From positions 1-41,824 of the forward strand of contig JBJTOZ010000133.1 in assembly GCA_046074825.1 (NCBI GenBank): a stretch of 41,824 nucleotides of DNA. Direction: 5' to 3'. A program made the translations under genes and the position numbers. Below the pieces are notes generated by a model. It had not been told where the DNA came from. It did not search any database and was given only the letters and a program-made list of their open reading frames with translations. This stretch comes from JAGVSR01 sp046074825. Lineage in GTDB: Bacteria; Pseudomonadota; Alphaproteobacteria; Rhizobiales; Hyphomicrobiaceae. Numbering within the stretch: position 1 is the stretch's first letter; each line of letters begins with the position of its first letter. Below, in pieces: positions 27,174 through 35,234 of the stretch.

Positions 27174-27530
27174 ATGGGTGCTAAAATAAGATTGTCTCGA
27201 GGTGGCGCAAAAAAACGTCCCTATTATTATATTGTAGTTGCACATTCTGCCTCTCCACGAGACGGGCGTTACATAGAGCAGATCGGAACCTTCAATCCCA
27301 TGCTCAAAAAAGATAACCCAAACCGTATTCAGTTAAATTTAGACCGAGCCAAGCATTGGCTGAAAGTCGGCGCTCAACCTTCAGATCGCGTTAGTCGCTT
27401 TTTAGATTCAGCTGGCCTCATGAAACGCACCCCCATTAAAAGCATCCAAAAAGCTCTTCCAAAGAAAAAGGCTCAAGAACGCGCTGCTGCAGCTGCCGAA
27501 AAAGCAGCTACGCCTCCTGCAGAAGCATAA
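27174..27530 (+). CDS. rpsP: 30S ribosomal protein S16
   Basis: A 118-residue small-subunit protein with the family start GAKIRLSRGGAKKRPYYYIVVA and the block RDGRYIEQIGTFNPM. The C-terminal tail (KKKAQERAAAAAEKAATPPAEA) is a low-complexity Ala/Lys extension of the kind seen in alphaproteobacteria. The ATG at 27174 has GGAAA at a good distance; an in-frame TTG at 27168 is too close to it. It lies between ffh and rimM, the common ffh-rpsP-rimM order. Confidence 0.97.
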   Translation: MGAKIRLSRGGAKKRPYYYIVVAHSASPRDGRYIEQIGTFNPMLKKDNPNRIQLNLDRAKHWLKVGAQPSDRVSRFLDSAGLMKRTPIKSIQKALPKKKAQERAAAAAEKAATPPAEA

Positions 27531-27759
27531 ACCTAAAGTATTGTGTAATCTCTTTAGAAAGCCTTGGGAAAGTGGAGATCTTATCGATTATTCTAATTCT
27601 TTCTCAAGCAAGCAGATTGAAGTAGAAATTGATATTTAAGGAAAGGATTTCAATAATCTTAAATTAATTTTTCTTGCAGGATGTGAAAGAAAAAACGAAA
27701 AAAAGATTATATTTAAAATTCCCTTTTCATTTTTTGGGCTCAAAATATCAAGATGGGAC

Positions 27760-28287
27760 ATGGATCCAAATCGTCTCGTACTGCTTGGAGAAGTTACTTC
27801 TGCACATGGAATAAAAGGTGAAGTCAGAATTAAAACTTTTACCTCTACTCCAGAAGACATAGCTTCATATGGACCTCTGAGCGATCAATTTGGACAAAAC
27901 CTTTTAAATATCGAAACTCTTCGCGTAACCGCGAAGGGTATTATTGCACACTTTAAGGGGATTAATGATCGGACCTCAGCGGAAAAATTAAAAAACACAA
28001 AGCTTTATGTAAAGCGCTCGCAACTCCCGCCCGCCGAAAATGGGTCCTACTATCATGAAGATCTTTTGGGACTAGAAGCTATCGCAGAGAGCGGGAAGGT
28101 TTTAGGGCTTGTGACTGGTATTTTCAATTTTGGGGGAGGCAATCTGATAGAAATCACGCCCCCTCAAAAAAAAGAAAAGTTTCTGATACCATTCAAAGAC
28201 TCTTTTGTCCCTAAAGTTGATCTTCAAGAGGGAAAAATAATGATCAACCCTCCAGTATTTGTTGAGGATTTTGACATCCAGAAATAA
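27760..28287 (+). CDS. rimM: 16S rRNA processing / ribosome maturation factor RimM
   Basis: A 175-residue factor for maturation of the 30S head; it binds S19. It begins VLLGEVTSAHGIKGEVRIK, as in the family, has YVKRSQLPPAENGSYYHEDLLGL at the start of the PRC-barrel domain, and ends with LIPFKDSFVPKVD. It is separated from rpsP by 229 bases of AT-rich sequence. In most bacteria trmD and rplS follow; here the next gene is a minus-strand hydroxylase, so the usual four-gene operon is broken. The start lacks a strong Shine-Dalgarno site. Confidence 0.95.
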   Translation: MDPNRLVLLGEVTSAHGIKGEVRIKTFTSTPEDIASYGPLSDQFGQNLLNIETLRVTAKGIIAHFKGINDRTSAEKLKNTKLYVKRSQLPPAENGSYYHEDLLGLEAIAESGKVLGLVTGIFNFGGGNLIEITPPQKKEKFLIPFKDSFVPKVDLQEGKIMINPPVFVEDFDIQK

Positions 28288-28451
28288 TTTACTTTTTAAA
28301 TTTCTATTTTATTTGGCAAGAAATCGCTATGATTTCTGAACATGGCAAACAAGAACGCTACACATTGAGTAAGGTTATGGGTAACGCAGCCTACAGCCTC
28401 ATGGTCGTTTTAAGTATGATAGAAAAAATTTTTCATTTAAAAATAAATTAA

Positions 28452-29681
28452 TTAAAGAGGAGAGCCTTGAAGAAGACGCGGAACCTTCCCCGTTAGACCG
28501 GCAGCTTCTTCAACAAAAAATTGCTTAATTGCAGGAAGACGATCGACCACCCCAAGTCCTAAATCGCGTACCATCCTATCGAACTGGTTATCACTTGAAA
28601 AAAGTCTATTAAGAGCATCATAAAAAAGAGTTGAAGTGGTGGAATCAAATCTGCGCCACCTCTCATAACGAGATAAAGTTTCCCCATCACCGAGATCAAT
28701 TCCGAGCCTTAATGCCTCAACGAGAACCTCTGCTAAAGTAGCACTATCCTTGAATGCGAGGTTTAATCCTTGGCCTGCGATTGGATGAACTGCGTGCGCA
28801 GAATCTCCAATAAGAGCAAATCGATTAGCAACAAAAGATCTAGCAAGTTGCAGGGAAAGTGGCCATGATTTTCTTTTATTTTCTAATTTAAGATTTCCCA
28901 ACCTTGACCCAAAACGCTTCTCTAATTCAAAAAGAAATTCTTCATCTCCTAAAGCCAATATTTGCTTAGCGCTTATCGCATTTTCACTCCATGTTACGCA
29001 AGATCTATTGCCCAACAAAGGTAAAATAGCAAAAGGACCACTTGGAAGAAAATGCTGAATTGCAACCCCATTATGCGGGAGCTCGTGGCTTACGTGCACG
29101 ACAATACCAGTTTGATTGTAAGACCATCCAATAGTTTTAATACCTGAAACTTCTCGTAACTTGGATTGACGTCCCTCTGCAGAGACAACTAGTTTTGCGT
29201 AAAGATCATCACCCCCAATAAGAAGCACCCTAGAATAAAAATCTTTGACCTCATACCTGATCACTTCTCTTTCAAAGAAAACATCTATACTTCTATGATT
29301 GCGAACACGCTTAAAGAGCGACGCAATAATAGTCTCTCCTTCCACAATGTGCGTAGCTGGCTCGCTATTAAAAGTCTTATTGTTATAGCTAAGTAAAACT
29401 GGACGAAAAAAATCCTCAAGGCTTGAATCTGTGATTTCAATTCTAGAAACTTCTTGTGCCTTAGAGGAAATATCGTCCCAAAATCCCAAAGTCTGTATCA
29501 TATGTCGCGATCCTGCAGAAAGAGCGAAGGCAGGAAAATCCCCTTGGAGAATGTTGGTTTCAGAGCCTTTCTCAATTAAGGCAATACGAAGTGATCCTTC
29601 AGTGGCTTCAGCTAAGGCCAAAACAAAAGAAAGACCTGCCGCACTTGCTCCAGACACCACGACATCATATTTCTTATTCAT
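28452..29681 (-). CDS. UbiH/UbiF/COQ6-family FAD-dependent hydroxylase
   Basis: A 409-residue flavoprotein monooxygenase, probably acting in ubiquinone ring hydroxylation. It has the FAD-binding GASAAG at residues 11-16, a middle VSAEGRQSKLRE stretch matching the family DG motif region, and ALIGDSAHAVHPIAGQGLNLAFKD, the second FAD motif characteristic of UbiH/UbiF/VisC/COQ6 proteins. Sequence alone does not tell which ring position (C1, C5 or C6) it hydroxylates; some alphaproteobacterial UbiL-type enzymes act on more than one. It diverges from the thioesterase gene 93 bases away. Confidence 0.9.
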   Translation of the reverse strand: MNKKYDVVVSGASAAGLSFVLALAEATEGSLRIALIEKGSETNILQGDFPAFALSAGSRHMIQTLGFWDDISSKAQEVSRIEITDSSLEDFFRPVLLSYNNKTFNSEPATHIVEGETIIASLFKRVRNHRSIDVFFEREVIRYEVKDFYSRVLLIGGDDLYAKLVVSAEGRQSKLREVSGIKTIGWSYNQTGIVVHVSHELPHNGVAIQHFLPSGPFAILPLLGNRSCVTWSENAISAKQILALGDEEFLFELEKRFGSRLGNLKLENKRKSWPLSLQLARSFVANRFALIGDSAHAVHPIAGQGLNLAFKDSATLAEVLVEALRLGIDLGDGETLSRYERWRRFDSTTSTLFYDALNRLFSSDNQFDRMVRDLGLGVVDRLPAIKQFFVEEAAGLTGKVPRLLQGSPL

Positions 29682-29774
29682 TAATCTTACTCATTTATAA
29701 TCCATTACAATCCGCCGAGATATATTTTGAATGTTTAGTTTAAAGTCATATTAGCCGCTCTTTTTATATTTATC

Positions 29775-30673
29775 ATGGCACAAAAAGAATTACCCTGTTC
29801 TTCCGAACTTAGTTCATTGCTTTCTATTTTGGATCTGGAAGCATTGGAACTCAATCTTTTTCGGGGACGAAGTCCAAAGGAAGGCTGGCAAAGGGTTTTT
29901 GGGGGGCAAGTCTAGGACAAGCCCTTGTTGCTGCCGGTCGTACTACAGATAGACTACGCACAGCGCATTCTCTTCATGGGTATTTTATCCTTGGAGGAGA
30001 TCCTACTCAACCTATCATCTACGAAGTAGAACGCACTCGAGACGGAAAGAGTTTTTCTACACGACACGTGAAAGCCATTCAGCATGGTCGTATTATCTTT
30101 ACAATGGGTGTCTCATTTCACAAAAAAGAAGAAACTTTCGAGCATCAAGATCCCCGTCCAGATGCGCCTACGCCCGAAAAATTAGCTAATACTCAAGAAC
30201 TCATCTCGAAATTTAAAAACCACATACCCGATAATCTGCAGAGCTATCTCGGAAAAGAGCGGCCAATAGAGATAAAGCCGGTAGATGTAAGTCGATATGT
30301 CGATCGTAAACCTTCTATAGCCACACAGTATATATGGATGAGAGCAAATGGATCTCTTCCAGATGACCCACTTTTACATCAGTGTGTGCTGGCGTATGCT
30401 TCAGATTATACATTGCTTGATACAGCTCTTATTCCACACGGAAAACTGATTTTTGATAAAGATATCCAGCTTGCAAGCTTAGATCATTCCTTATGGATCC
30501 ATCGTCCTTTTCGAGCGGATGGCTGGTTGCTTTACGCGCAAGAGAGCCCAAGCACGCATTCTGCGAGAGGATTTTGTCGAGGGACTTTTTACGATATCGA
30601 TGGGCGATTAGTCGCTTCCGTTGCTCAAGAGGGTTTAATTCGCAAAAGGCAAACTGGATATGCAATCGAGTGA
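29775..30673 (+). pseudogene. tesB: Acyl-CoA thioesterase II (TesB-like), frameshifted
   Basis: The first frame, ATG at 29775, encodes SLLSILDLEALELNLFRG and GWQRVFGGQV, then meets TAG at 29913. The -1 frame picks up immediately with LGQALVAAGRTTDRLRTAHS, HGYFILGGDPTQPIIYEVER and continues to TGA at 30671, with the family hot-dog catalytic region ASDYTLLDTAL near its end. Together the frames make a normal-length TesB, so one base has been lost, between about 29896 and 29914, next to runs of five T and six G. TesB hydrolyses medium to long acyl-CoA esters. Only the frameshift is unusual. It could be a pseudogene or a sequence error; without the break it would be intact. Confidence 0.85.
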
Positions 30674-30793
30674 TGAGCGAATAAGTTTGCTGCTTAATTC
30701 TTAGGCAAACTCGGCCTACCCTTAGTCATGGGTGGCTCAACTGTTTTTCTATTTATACATAAGTTTCAACGCTCTAGCTGAAATATACTCAGC

Positions 30794-30809
30794 TGGCACA
30801 ATTTTTGAG
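30794..30809 (+). promoter_or_regulatory. Sigma-54-like promoter of glnK-amtB
   Basis: TGGCAC at 30794-30799, five bases, then TTGAG at 30805-30809. This matches the -24 box exactly and the -12 box at TTG, with A and G where the consensus has C and A/T. It lies about 105 bases before glnK. Ammonium-uptake operons are often controlled by NtrC and sigma-54; no confident NtrC site was found upstream. Confidence 0.5.
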
Positions 30810-30913
30810 AACACCTTTAGGACTTGCCTAGAGCTTCCAGAAAATAGGGCCCCATGCCTCCACTATGAGGTTTTTTTTCCGAGAGCTCCAACAAGAAATA
30901 AAGGATCCTAAAA

Positions 30914-31252
30914 ATGAAACTCATAACTGCAATTATTAAGCCTTTTAAGCTTGAGGAAGTAAGATCTGCCCTTACAGATCTTGGTCTTCAGGGCATGACT
31001 GTTACCGAGGTCAAAGGCTATGGCCGTCAAAAAGGCCATACTGAAATTTATCGCGGAGCAGAATACGCAGTCAGCTTCCTCCCTAAAGTAAAAATTGAAA
31101 CAGTTGTTCCCTCAGCCTTAGCTCAAAAAGCCATTGAAGCAATCACTAAGGCAGCAAAAACTGGGCACATCGGCGATGGAAAAATCTTTGTTTCTCCCGT
31201 TGAGAACACGGTTCGTATTCGAACAGGAGAAAAGGATGACGAAGCAATTTAA
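30914..31252 (+). CDS. glnK: Nitrogen regulatory protein PII (GlnK/GlnB family)
   Basis: A 112-residue PII signal protein that binds ATP/ADP and 2-oxoglutarate and, in its linked form, blocks AmtB. It begins MKLITAIIKPFKLEEVRSAL, has the T-loop with uridylylation residue Y51 in RGAEYAV, and ends with the IGDGKIFV block and RIRTGE. Linkage to amtB, 47 bases downstream, makes GlnK the more likely assignment than GlnB. AAGGAT lies about eight bases before the ATG, and a sigma-54-like promoter lies upstream. Confidence 0.96.
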   Translation: MKLITAIIKPFKLEEVRSALTDLGLQGMTVTEVKGYGRQKGHTEIYRGAEYAVSFLPKVKIETVVPSALAQKAIEAITKAAKTGHIGDGKIFVSPVENTVRIRTGEKDDEAI

Positions 31253-31298
31253 TTTTAGAAAACGAATTATCCGAGAAAACATTCGGGGAGTTTCCAAT

Positions 31299-32738
31299 AT
31301 GATAACGACATTAACAGGATTTTTAAGACGTATTATGGGGCCGTGCGCTCTTATCCTTTTATCTTCCCTGCCTTGCTTGGCAGCTGAGGCCCCTGTCCCT
31401 AATAAAGGCGATACTGCTTTTATGTTTATTTCAACAACTATGGTCTTACTTATGACAGTACCAGGACTTGCCCTTTTCTACGGCGGAATGGTTCGAACAA
31501 AAAATATGCTTTCTATGCTCATGCAGGTTTTCACCATCACCTGCTTAGTTGCGATCCTTTGGCTCACATGCGGATATAGTATGGCCTTCACGAATGGTGG
31601 CGCTCTTAATGACTATGTCGGAGGGTTCTCCAAAGCTTTCTTAGCAGGCGTCTCGCCCTCTTCTATAGCAGCAACATTCTCCAATGGTGTTTACATACCA
31701 GAATATGTTTTCATTGCATTCCAGATGACCTTCGCATGCATTACACCTGCACTGATTGTAGGTGCCATCGCGGAGCGAATGAAGTTTTCTGCCATTCTCT
31801 TATTTGTAGTTTTATGGGTTACATTGGTTTACTTCCCCATGGCTCACATGGTCTGGTACTGGGGTGGTCCAGACTTCCTTGCTGATGCTGCAAAGGCAGG
31901 AGCTGACAAACTCGCTGAGGCCACAGCTGACGCTGGATTGCTGTTCAAACTAGGAGCTCTTGATTTTGCAGGTGGGACCGTTGTTCACATCAACGCTGGA
32001 ATAGCTGGTATGGTTGCTTGTCTTCTTGTTGGAAAACGGGTCGGCTTAGGTCGCGAGGTGATGCCTCCACATTCGCTGACAATGACAATGATCGGTGCAG
32101 CCTTGCTGTGGTTTGGATGGTTCGGTTTTAATTGTGGATCGAATCTCGAAGCAAATGGCACTGCAATTTTGGCAATGCTCAATACATTTGCTGCAACCGC
32201 TGCTGCCGCTCTTTCATGGATACTTGTTGAATGGCTTATGAAAGGGAAGCCATCCCTACTAGGTCTGGCTTCTGGTGTTGTCGCAGGACTGGTCGCCGTT
32301 ACGCCAGCTGCTGGCTTTGCAGGTCCTATGGGCTCTGTTGTTTTAGGTTTGCTTGCTGGCTTTGTCTGTTTCACGTTCTGTACTTTTGTGAAAAATTCCT
32401 TTGGGTATGATGACAGCCTTGATGTTTTTGGGGTCCATTGCGTTGGTGGCATTCTCGGAGCAATCGGAACTGGAATTCTTGTCAGCCCAGATCTTGGTGG
32501 GACTGGTACAGCTGATTATACTACAAAACCTGGTGAACTGGTTGCTGGTGCCTACGACATGGCGGCACAGGTCATTATTCAATCCAAAGCAGTCTTAATT
32601 ACTCTTCTTTGGTCAGGGGGAGTGTCAGCTATCTTGATTGTAGTCATTGGTTTAGTTCTTGGCTTGCGACATGCGAGCGATGCGGAACGCGAGGGACTTG
32701 ATATTACAGATCATGGAGAAAGAGCCTACAACTACTAA
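31299..32738 (+). CDS. amtB: Ammonium transporter AmtB
   Basis: A 479-residue inner membrane ammonium channel, trimeric in known members. A signal-like N terminus (GPCALILLSSLPCLAAEA) precedes 11 predicted helices. DFAGGTVVHINAG holds the conserved Asp and first pore His; FGVHCVGGILGAIGTG holds the second pore His; FYGGMVRTKNMLS and the Phe-rich gate region are also present. The ATG at 31299 has GGGGAG about nine bases upstream; earlier in-frame starts overlap glnK. It is followed by a strong terminator. It is one of two Amt genes in the window and the one linked to PII. Confidence 0.96.
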   Translation: MITTLTGFLRRIMGPCALILLSSLPCLAAEAPVPNKGDTAFMFISTTMVLLMTVPGLALFYGGMVRTKNMLSMLMQVFTITCLVAILWLTCGYSMAFTNGGALNDYVGGFSKAFLAGVSPSSIAATFSNGVYIPEYVFIAFQMTFACITPALIVGAIAERMKFSAILLFVVLWVTLVYFPMAHMVWYWGGPDFLADAAKAGADKLAEATADAGLLFKLGALDFAGGTVVHINAGIAGMVACLLVGKRVGLGREVMPPHSLTMTMIGAALLWFGWFGFNCGSNLEANGTAILAMLNTFAATAAAALSWILVEWLMKGKPSLLGLASGVVAGLVAVTPAAGFAGPMGSVVLGLLAGFVCFTFCTFVKNSFGYDDSLDVFGVHCVGGILGAIGTGILVSPDLGGTGTADYTTKPGELVAGAYDMAAQVIIQSKAVLITLLWSGGVSAILIVVIGLVLGLRHASDAEREGLDITDHGERAYNY

Positions 32739-32816
32739 TGATCGCGTACTTTCATTTCTCCTAGGTTTTTTCTTGAGATAAGAGAAAAACCCTTTTAGTC
32801 TTGAAGTTCGTCAGCA

Positions 32817-32851
32817 AGACCTAGGACAATACCTGTCCTAGGTCTTTTTTT
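32817..32851 (+). terminator. Strong terminator after amtB
   Basis: AGACCTAGGACA at 32817-32828 pairs perfectly with TGTCCTAGGTCT at 32834-32845 around a five-base loop, followed by a run of six more T. It also lies four bases beyond the stop of the minus-strand transpeptidase gene, where it has no T-run in that direction. Confidence 0.95.
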
Positions 32852-32854
32852 GTT

Positions 32855-33409
32855 TCATCGAACAACTATGAGATCTTTGCGTCCCATTTTGTGAAGCAGA
32901 AGAAGTAAATGAGATTTTTTGAGCGCAATGCATCCCTCAGTTGGAAGATACCCTGAACGTACGATATGCATGAAAATAGCGCTTCCGCGACCCTTAATGC
33001 GAGGACAACGATTATAGGAAAGTACGATAATAATATCATAGAGATCATCTTTTCTCCAAAGGGCCTCGGCAGAACAAGGATAGGGATGCTCTATTAAGCG
33101 GTTATAATTTCGATCCCCTACAGTATCGCACCAACCGTCTTTGCGTCTGATTGGCCTTAATGACAGGGACGTCAGGGGGGGGAAAAGATGATCTCGTCGA
33201 TAATAAACCTGTTCGAAAGAAAAAAAACCAATGGGCGTCGCTCCATCACCTTCCCTTTTGAAGACCTTTTTGCCAGAACGCCCTAGGGAGCATGGAAATG
33301 AAAGCCCACCCATCGAGACCATCCCTCGGGTGCAGGTGGCAGACAAAGATCTCACGAATAGTTGACGTTTTCTCTGATTTCTCATCAATTTTTTTACTTT
33401 GCCTACCAT
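32855..33409 (-). CDS. L,D-transpeptidase family protein (YkuD fold)
   Basis: A 184-residue protein with the YkuD catalytic signature in the variant H...TEGCIAL: H148 in IFMHIVR and C160 in PTEGCIALKK. The GDGATPIGFF stretch matches the family substrate region. YkuD-fold enzymes form 3-3 crosslinks in peptidoglycan or attach proteins to it. No signal peptide is visible, so export is unclear, as noted for some relatives. It starts at ATG 33409 with an AGGCGG-containing site, ends in TGA beside the amtB terminator, and diverges from the response regulator by about 107 bases. Confidence 0.82.
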   Translation of the reverse strand: MVGKVKKLMRNQRKRQLFVRSLSATCTRGMVSMGGLSFPCSLGRSGKKVFKREGDGATPIGFFSFEQVYYRRDHLFPPLTSLSLRPIRRKDGWCDTVGDRNYNRLIEHPYPCSAEALWRKDDLYDIIIVLSYNRCPRIKGRGSAIFMHIVRSGYLPTEGCIALKKSHLLLLLHKMGRKDLIVVR

Positions 33410-33516
33410 ATCCGCCTTTCTTCTTCTCCAGTTTGAACTATGTATATTTAGAGAGACTCCTTTATTCCTCTTTAATAAGATACAAGAAATTTAAATCCCT
33501 TATTGGACTAAAAATA

Positions 33517-34200
33517 ATGACAGCACGGCGAATTTTACTAGTTGATGATGACGAAGATTTGCGCAACTCCTTGAAGGATCAACTCTCTCTCTATGATGAG
33601 TTTCAAATCGCTGATGCAAACACGGCAACGAGGGGCATCGAAAAAGCCAAATCCGATCAACCTGATCTTCTGGTCTTCGATGTAAATCTCCCTGACATGG
33701 ATGGAAGGGAGGCTGTGACGCATTTAAGAAAATCTGGATTTAAATCACCTATTATTATGTTGACAGCAAATGAATCTGATGCAGACCAAATCCTGGGACT
33801 TAATTCCGGCGCCAACGACTACGTCACAAAACCCTTTAAATTTGCTGTCTTACTCGCTCGCATTAGAGCCCAACTTCGACAGCACGAACAAAGTGAGGAT
33901 GCTGTTTTTAAGGTCGGACCTTATACCTTTAAACCTGCATCTAAACTTTTGATTGAAGATGATGGTGGAAAAATCCGCCTTACTGAGAAAGAAACGTCGA
34001 TCTTAAAACATCTCTATCGAGCTGGCGATAAAGTTGTTCCCCGCGAAACCTTACTACTCGAAGTATGGGGTTATAATGCTGGTGTTACCACTCACACTTT
34101 GGAAACACATATTTACCGCCTTCGTCAAAAGATTGAAAAAGACCCTTCAAATTCAGAGATTTTAATTACTGAAAGCGGAGGATACAGGCTCGTCCCCTAA
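33517..34200 (+). CDS. OmpR/PhoB-type response regulator without a linked kinase
   Basis: A 227-residue two-domain regulator. The receiver domain has acidic residues D10-D12, phosphoacceptor D55 in LLVFDVNLPDMDG, T83 in MLTAN, and K105 in VTKPF. The C-terminal winged helix (RLTEKETSILKHLYRAG... LLLEVWGYNAGVTTHTLETHIYRLRQKIE) binds DNA in the OmpR manner. The ATG at 33517 is chosen; the frame is open to 33292, but that part overlaps the transpeptidase gene. No histidine kinase is nearby, so it is an orphan in this window. A cNMP-fold protein follows 143 bases downstream. Confidence 0.93.
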   Translation: MTARRILLVDDDEDLRNSLKDQLSLYDEFQIADANTATRGIEKAKSDQPDLLVFDVNLPDMDGREAVTHLRKSGFKSPIIMLTANESDADQILGLNSGANDYVTKPFKFAVLLARIRAQLRQHEQSEDAVFKVGPYTFKPASKLLIEDDGGKIRLTEKETSILKHLYRAGDKVVPRETLLLEVWGYNAGVTTHTLETHIYRLRQKIEKDPSNSEILITESGGYRLVP

Positions 34201-34343
34201 CCTATAATAGCCTTGACAATTCTAGATAAGATCGAAAAATCCAGAAATTCATCCACAACCCCTGTAGACCTTTTTGGACGAATCAGAAGATTCTTTACCA
34301 CACTCTGAAGAGGGCAGACTTTAAAGGACTGTGGGAAATAAAA

Positions 34344-34862
34344 ATGGCTATCGATAAGTTTGTTCAACCGCTCTTGAAATTAGATATATTTCAAGGTCTA
34401 AAACCTTTACAAATCACAGAAATTGCTCGTCGCGCTTTTAGAATAATTTATAAGCCTGGTGAGTACATTATTAAAGAAAATGACGAGAGTGATGCTGCTG
34501 TCGTCATTGTAAATGGTGAGGCTATCCGAATTTCTGGGCCAGGATTGCAAGGCAAGAGTGAGCCAATTCTAATCGGCTCCATTCTGGCTGAAATGGCAAT
34601 GCTCATTGAAATGAAATACACCTCCACAATTGTAGCTAAATCAGATGTTTTCGCGCTTCGTATTTCTCGTGAAGAAATATGTAATTTCATTAAAGTAGAT
34701 AAGTCCCTTGCTGAGCATTTTATAGGTCGTTTGACACATCGGATTAAGGCTGTTTCCGAAGAGTTGCACGCCATTGAGAACTCTCTCGAGAACAATGGTC
34801 TGATTACTTTTTCTCAGACATCAAAAACAAAATTATCGACTTCAAGTCAGATTATTCACTAA
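34344..34862 (+). CDS. Cyclic nucleotide-binding fold protein without a DNA-binding domain
   Basis: A 172-residue protein made of one Crp-like beta-roll (FQGLKPLQITEIARRAFRIIYKPGEYIIKENDESDAAVVIVNG, then ILAEMAMLIEMKYTST) and a C-terminal helix. The phosphate-binding cassette lacks the arginine usually found in GExALxxxPRxA; here the region reads AEMAMLIEMKYTST. It may therefore bind another ligand or none. There is no helix-turn-helix and no enzymatic domain, so it probably acts by protein contact. Its linkage with the response regulator is suggestive only. Confidence 0.82.
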   Translation: MAIDKFVQPLLKLDIFQGLKPLQITEIARRAFRIIYKPGEYIIKENDESDAAVVIVNGEAIRISGPGLQGKSEPILIGSILAEMAMLIEMKYTSTIVAKSDVFALRISREEICNFIKVDKSLAEHFIGRLTHRIKAVSEELHAIENSLENNGLITFSQTSKTKLSTSSQIIH

Positions 34863-34931
34863 AAAACCACTCTACTCTTCCCAAGTTTTGAACTAGTGTT
34901 TGGCATGGGTGAGTGGGGAAAATTGTTTTTC
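34863..34931 (+). terminator. Possible weak terminator after the cNMP-fold gene
   Basis: CCACTC at 34865-34870 is complementary to GAGTGG near 34911-34916, with CCC/GGG able to extend it, and a T-rich stretch follows. The loop is long, so this is a weak candidate. It meets the minus-strand structured RNA end to end. Confidence 0.3.
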
Positions 34932-35071
34932 AAAAAAAGGAACGCCCAACTCCGGGGGGCGAAGCTGGGCGTTCGGCGCTGTACGCGCTGCATGACACCG
35001 GGAGGGTCTCCGATGTCTCAGGCAAATCGTCGGGTAGACGGGGAACTACCATAAGCACGCGATACTGCCTG
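34932..35071 (-). ncRNA. Compact structured small RNA with C-rich loops and its own terminator
   Basis: Read on the minus strand from 35071, stems follow almost without spacers. CAGGCA pairs with TGCCTG (35071-35066 and 35024-35019) and encloses GGTAG/CTACC with loop TTCCCCGT. Next is an eight-pair hairpin, GACATCGG with CCGGTGTC (35017-34994), loop AGACCCTC, and a small GCGC hairpin. Last is a nine-pair terminator, GAACGCCCA with TGGGCGTTC, with C-rich loop and seven T (34974-34932). It is much more GC-rich than its surroundings. The C-rich loops could pair with Shine-Dalgarno sites. It lies 3' of lolA and could be a processed 3' untranslated region or have its own promoter. The terminator is certain; the RNA identity is inferred. 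Confidence 0.6.
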
Positions 35072-35234
35072 TTAATGAGGAATTAATATCAAAAATAATC
35101 TTTACAACAGGGGGACGGCCCTTAATCACGAAAATGTGATCGAATAAATTGGACGCATCTGCACACTGTGTTTGCCTGTAACATCAATACAACAGTCGAT
35201 GCTTTTGAATCTAACATACTGAAATATTGGCCCT
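35072..35234. other. AT-rich gap between the structured RNA and lolA
   Basis: This 163-base stretch follows the lolA stop on the minus strand. I see no open frame or terminator directly after lolA, so lolA transcripts may run on into the structured RNA. It contains AT-rich hexamers such as TATTAA that could serve as a -10, but no convincing -35 partner. Confidence 0.35.

Noticed and set aside
29890..29915. Programmed -1 frameshift in tesB
   Set aside because: No slippery heptamer of the X-XXY-YYZ kind lies in the right frame, and no downstream stem or pseudoknot stands out. A lost base beside homopolymers is simpler.
31134..31298. Long N-terminal extension of AmtB overlapping glnK
   Set aside because: The extension is a shadow of glnK in another frame; the ATG at 31299 has a good ribosome site and begins a proper signal-like segment.
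34932..35071. 6S RNA or a glycine riboswitch
   Set aside because: 6S RNA is one long rod with a central bubble, not a row of separate hairpins. A plus-strand CTCAGGCAAA resembles part of the glycine aptamer, but the other conserved core is absent and the T-run lies on the minus strand.
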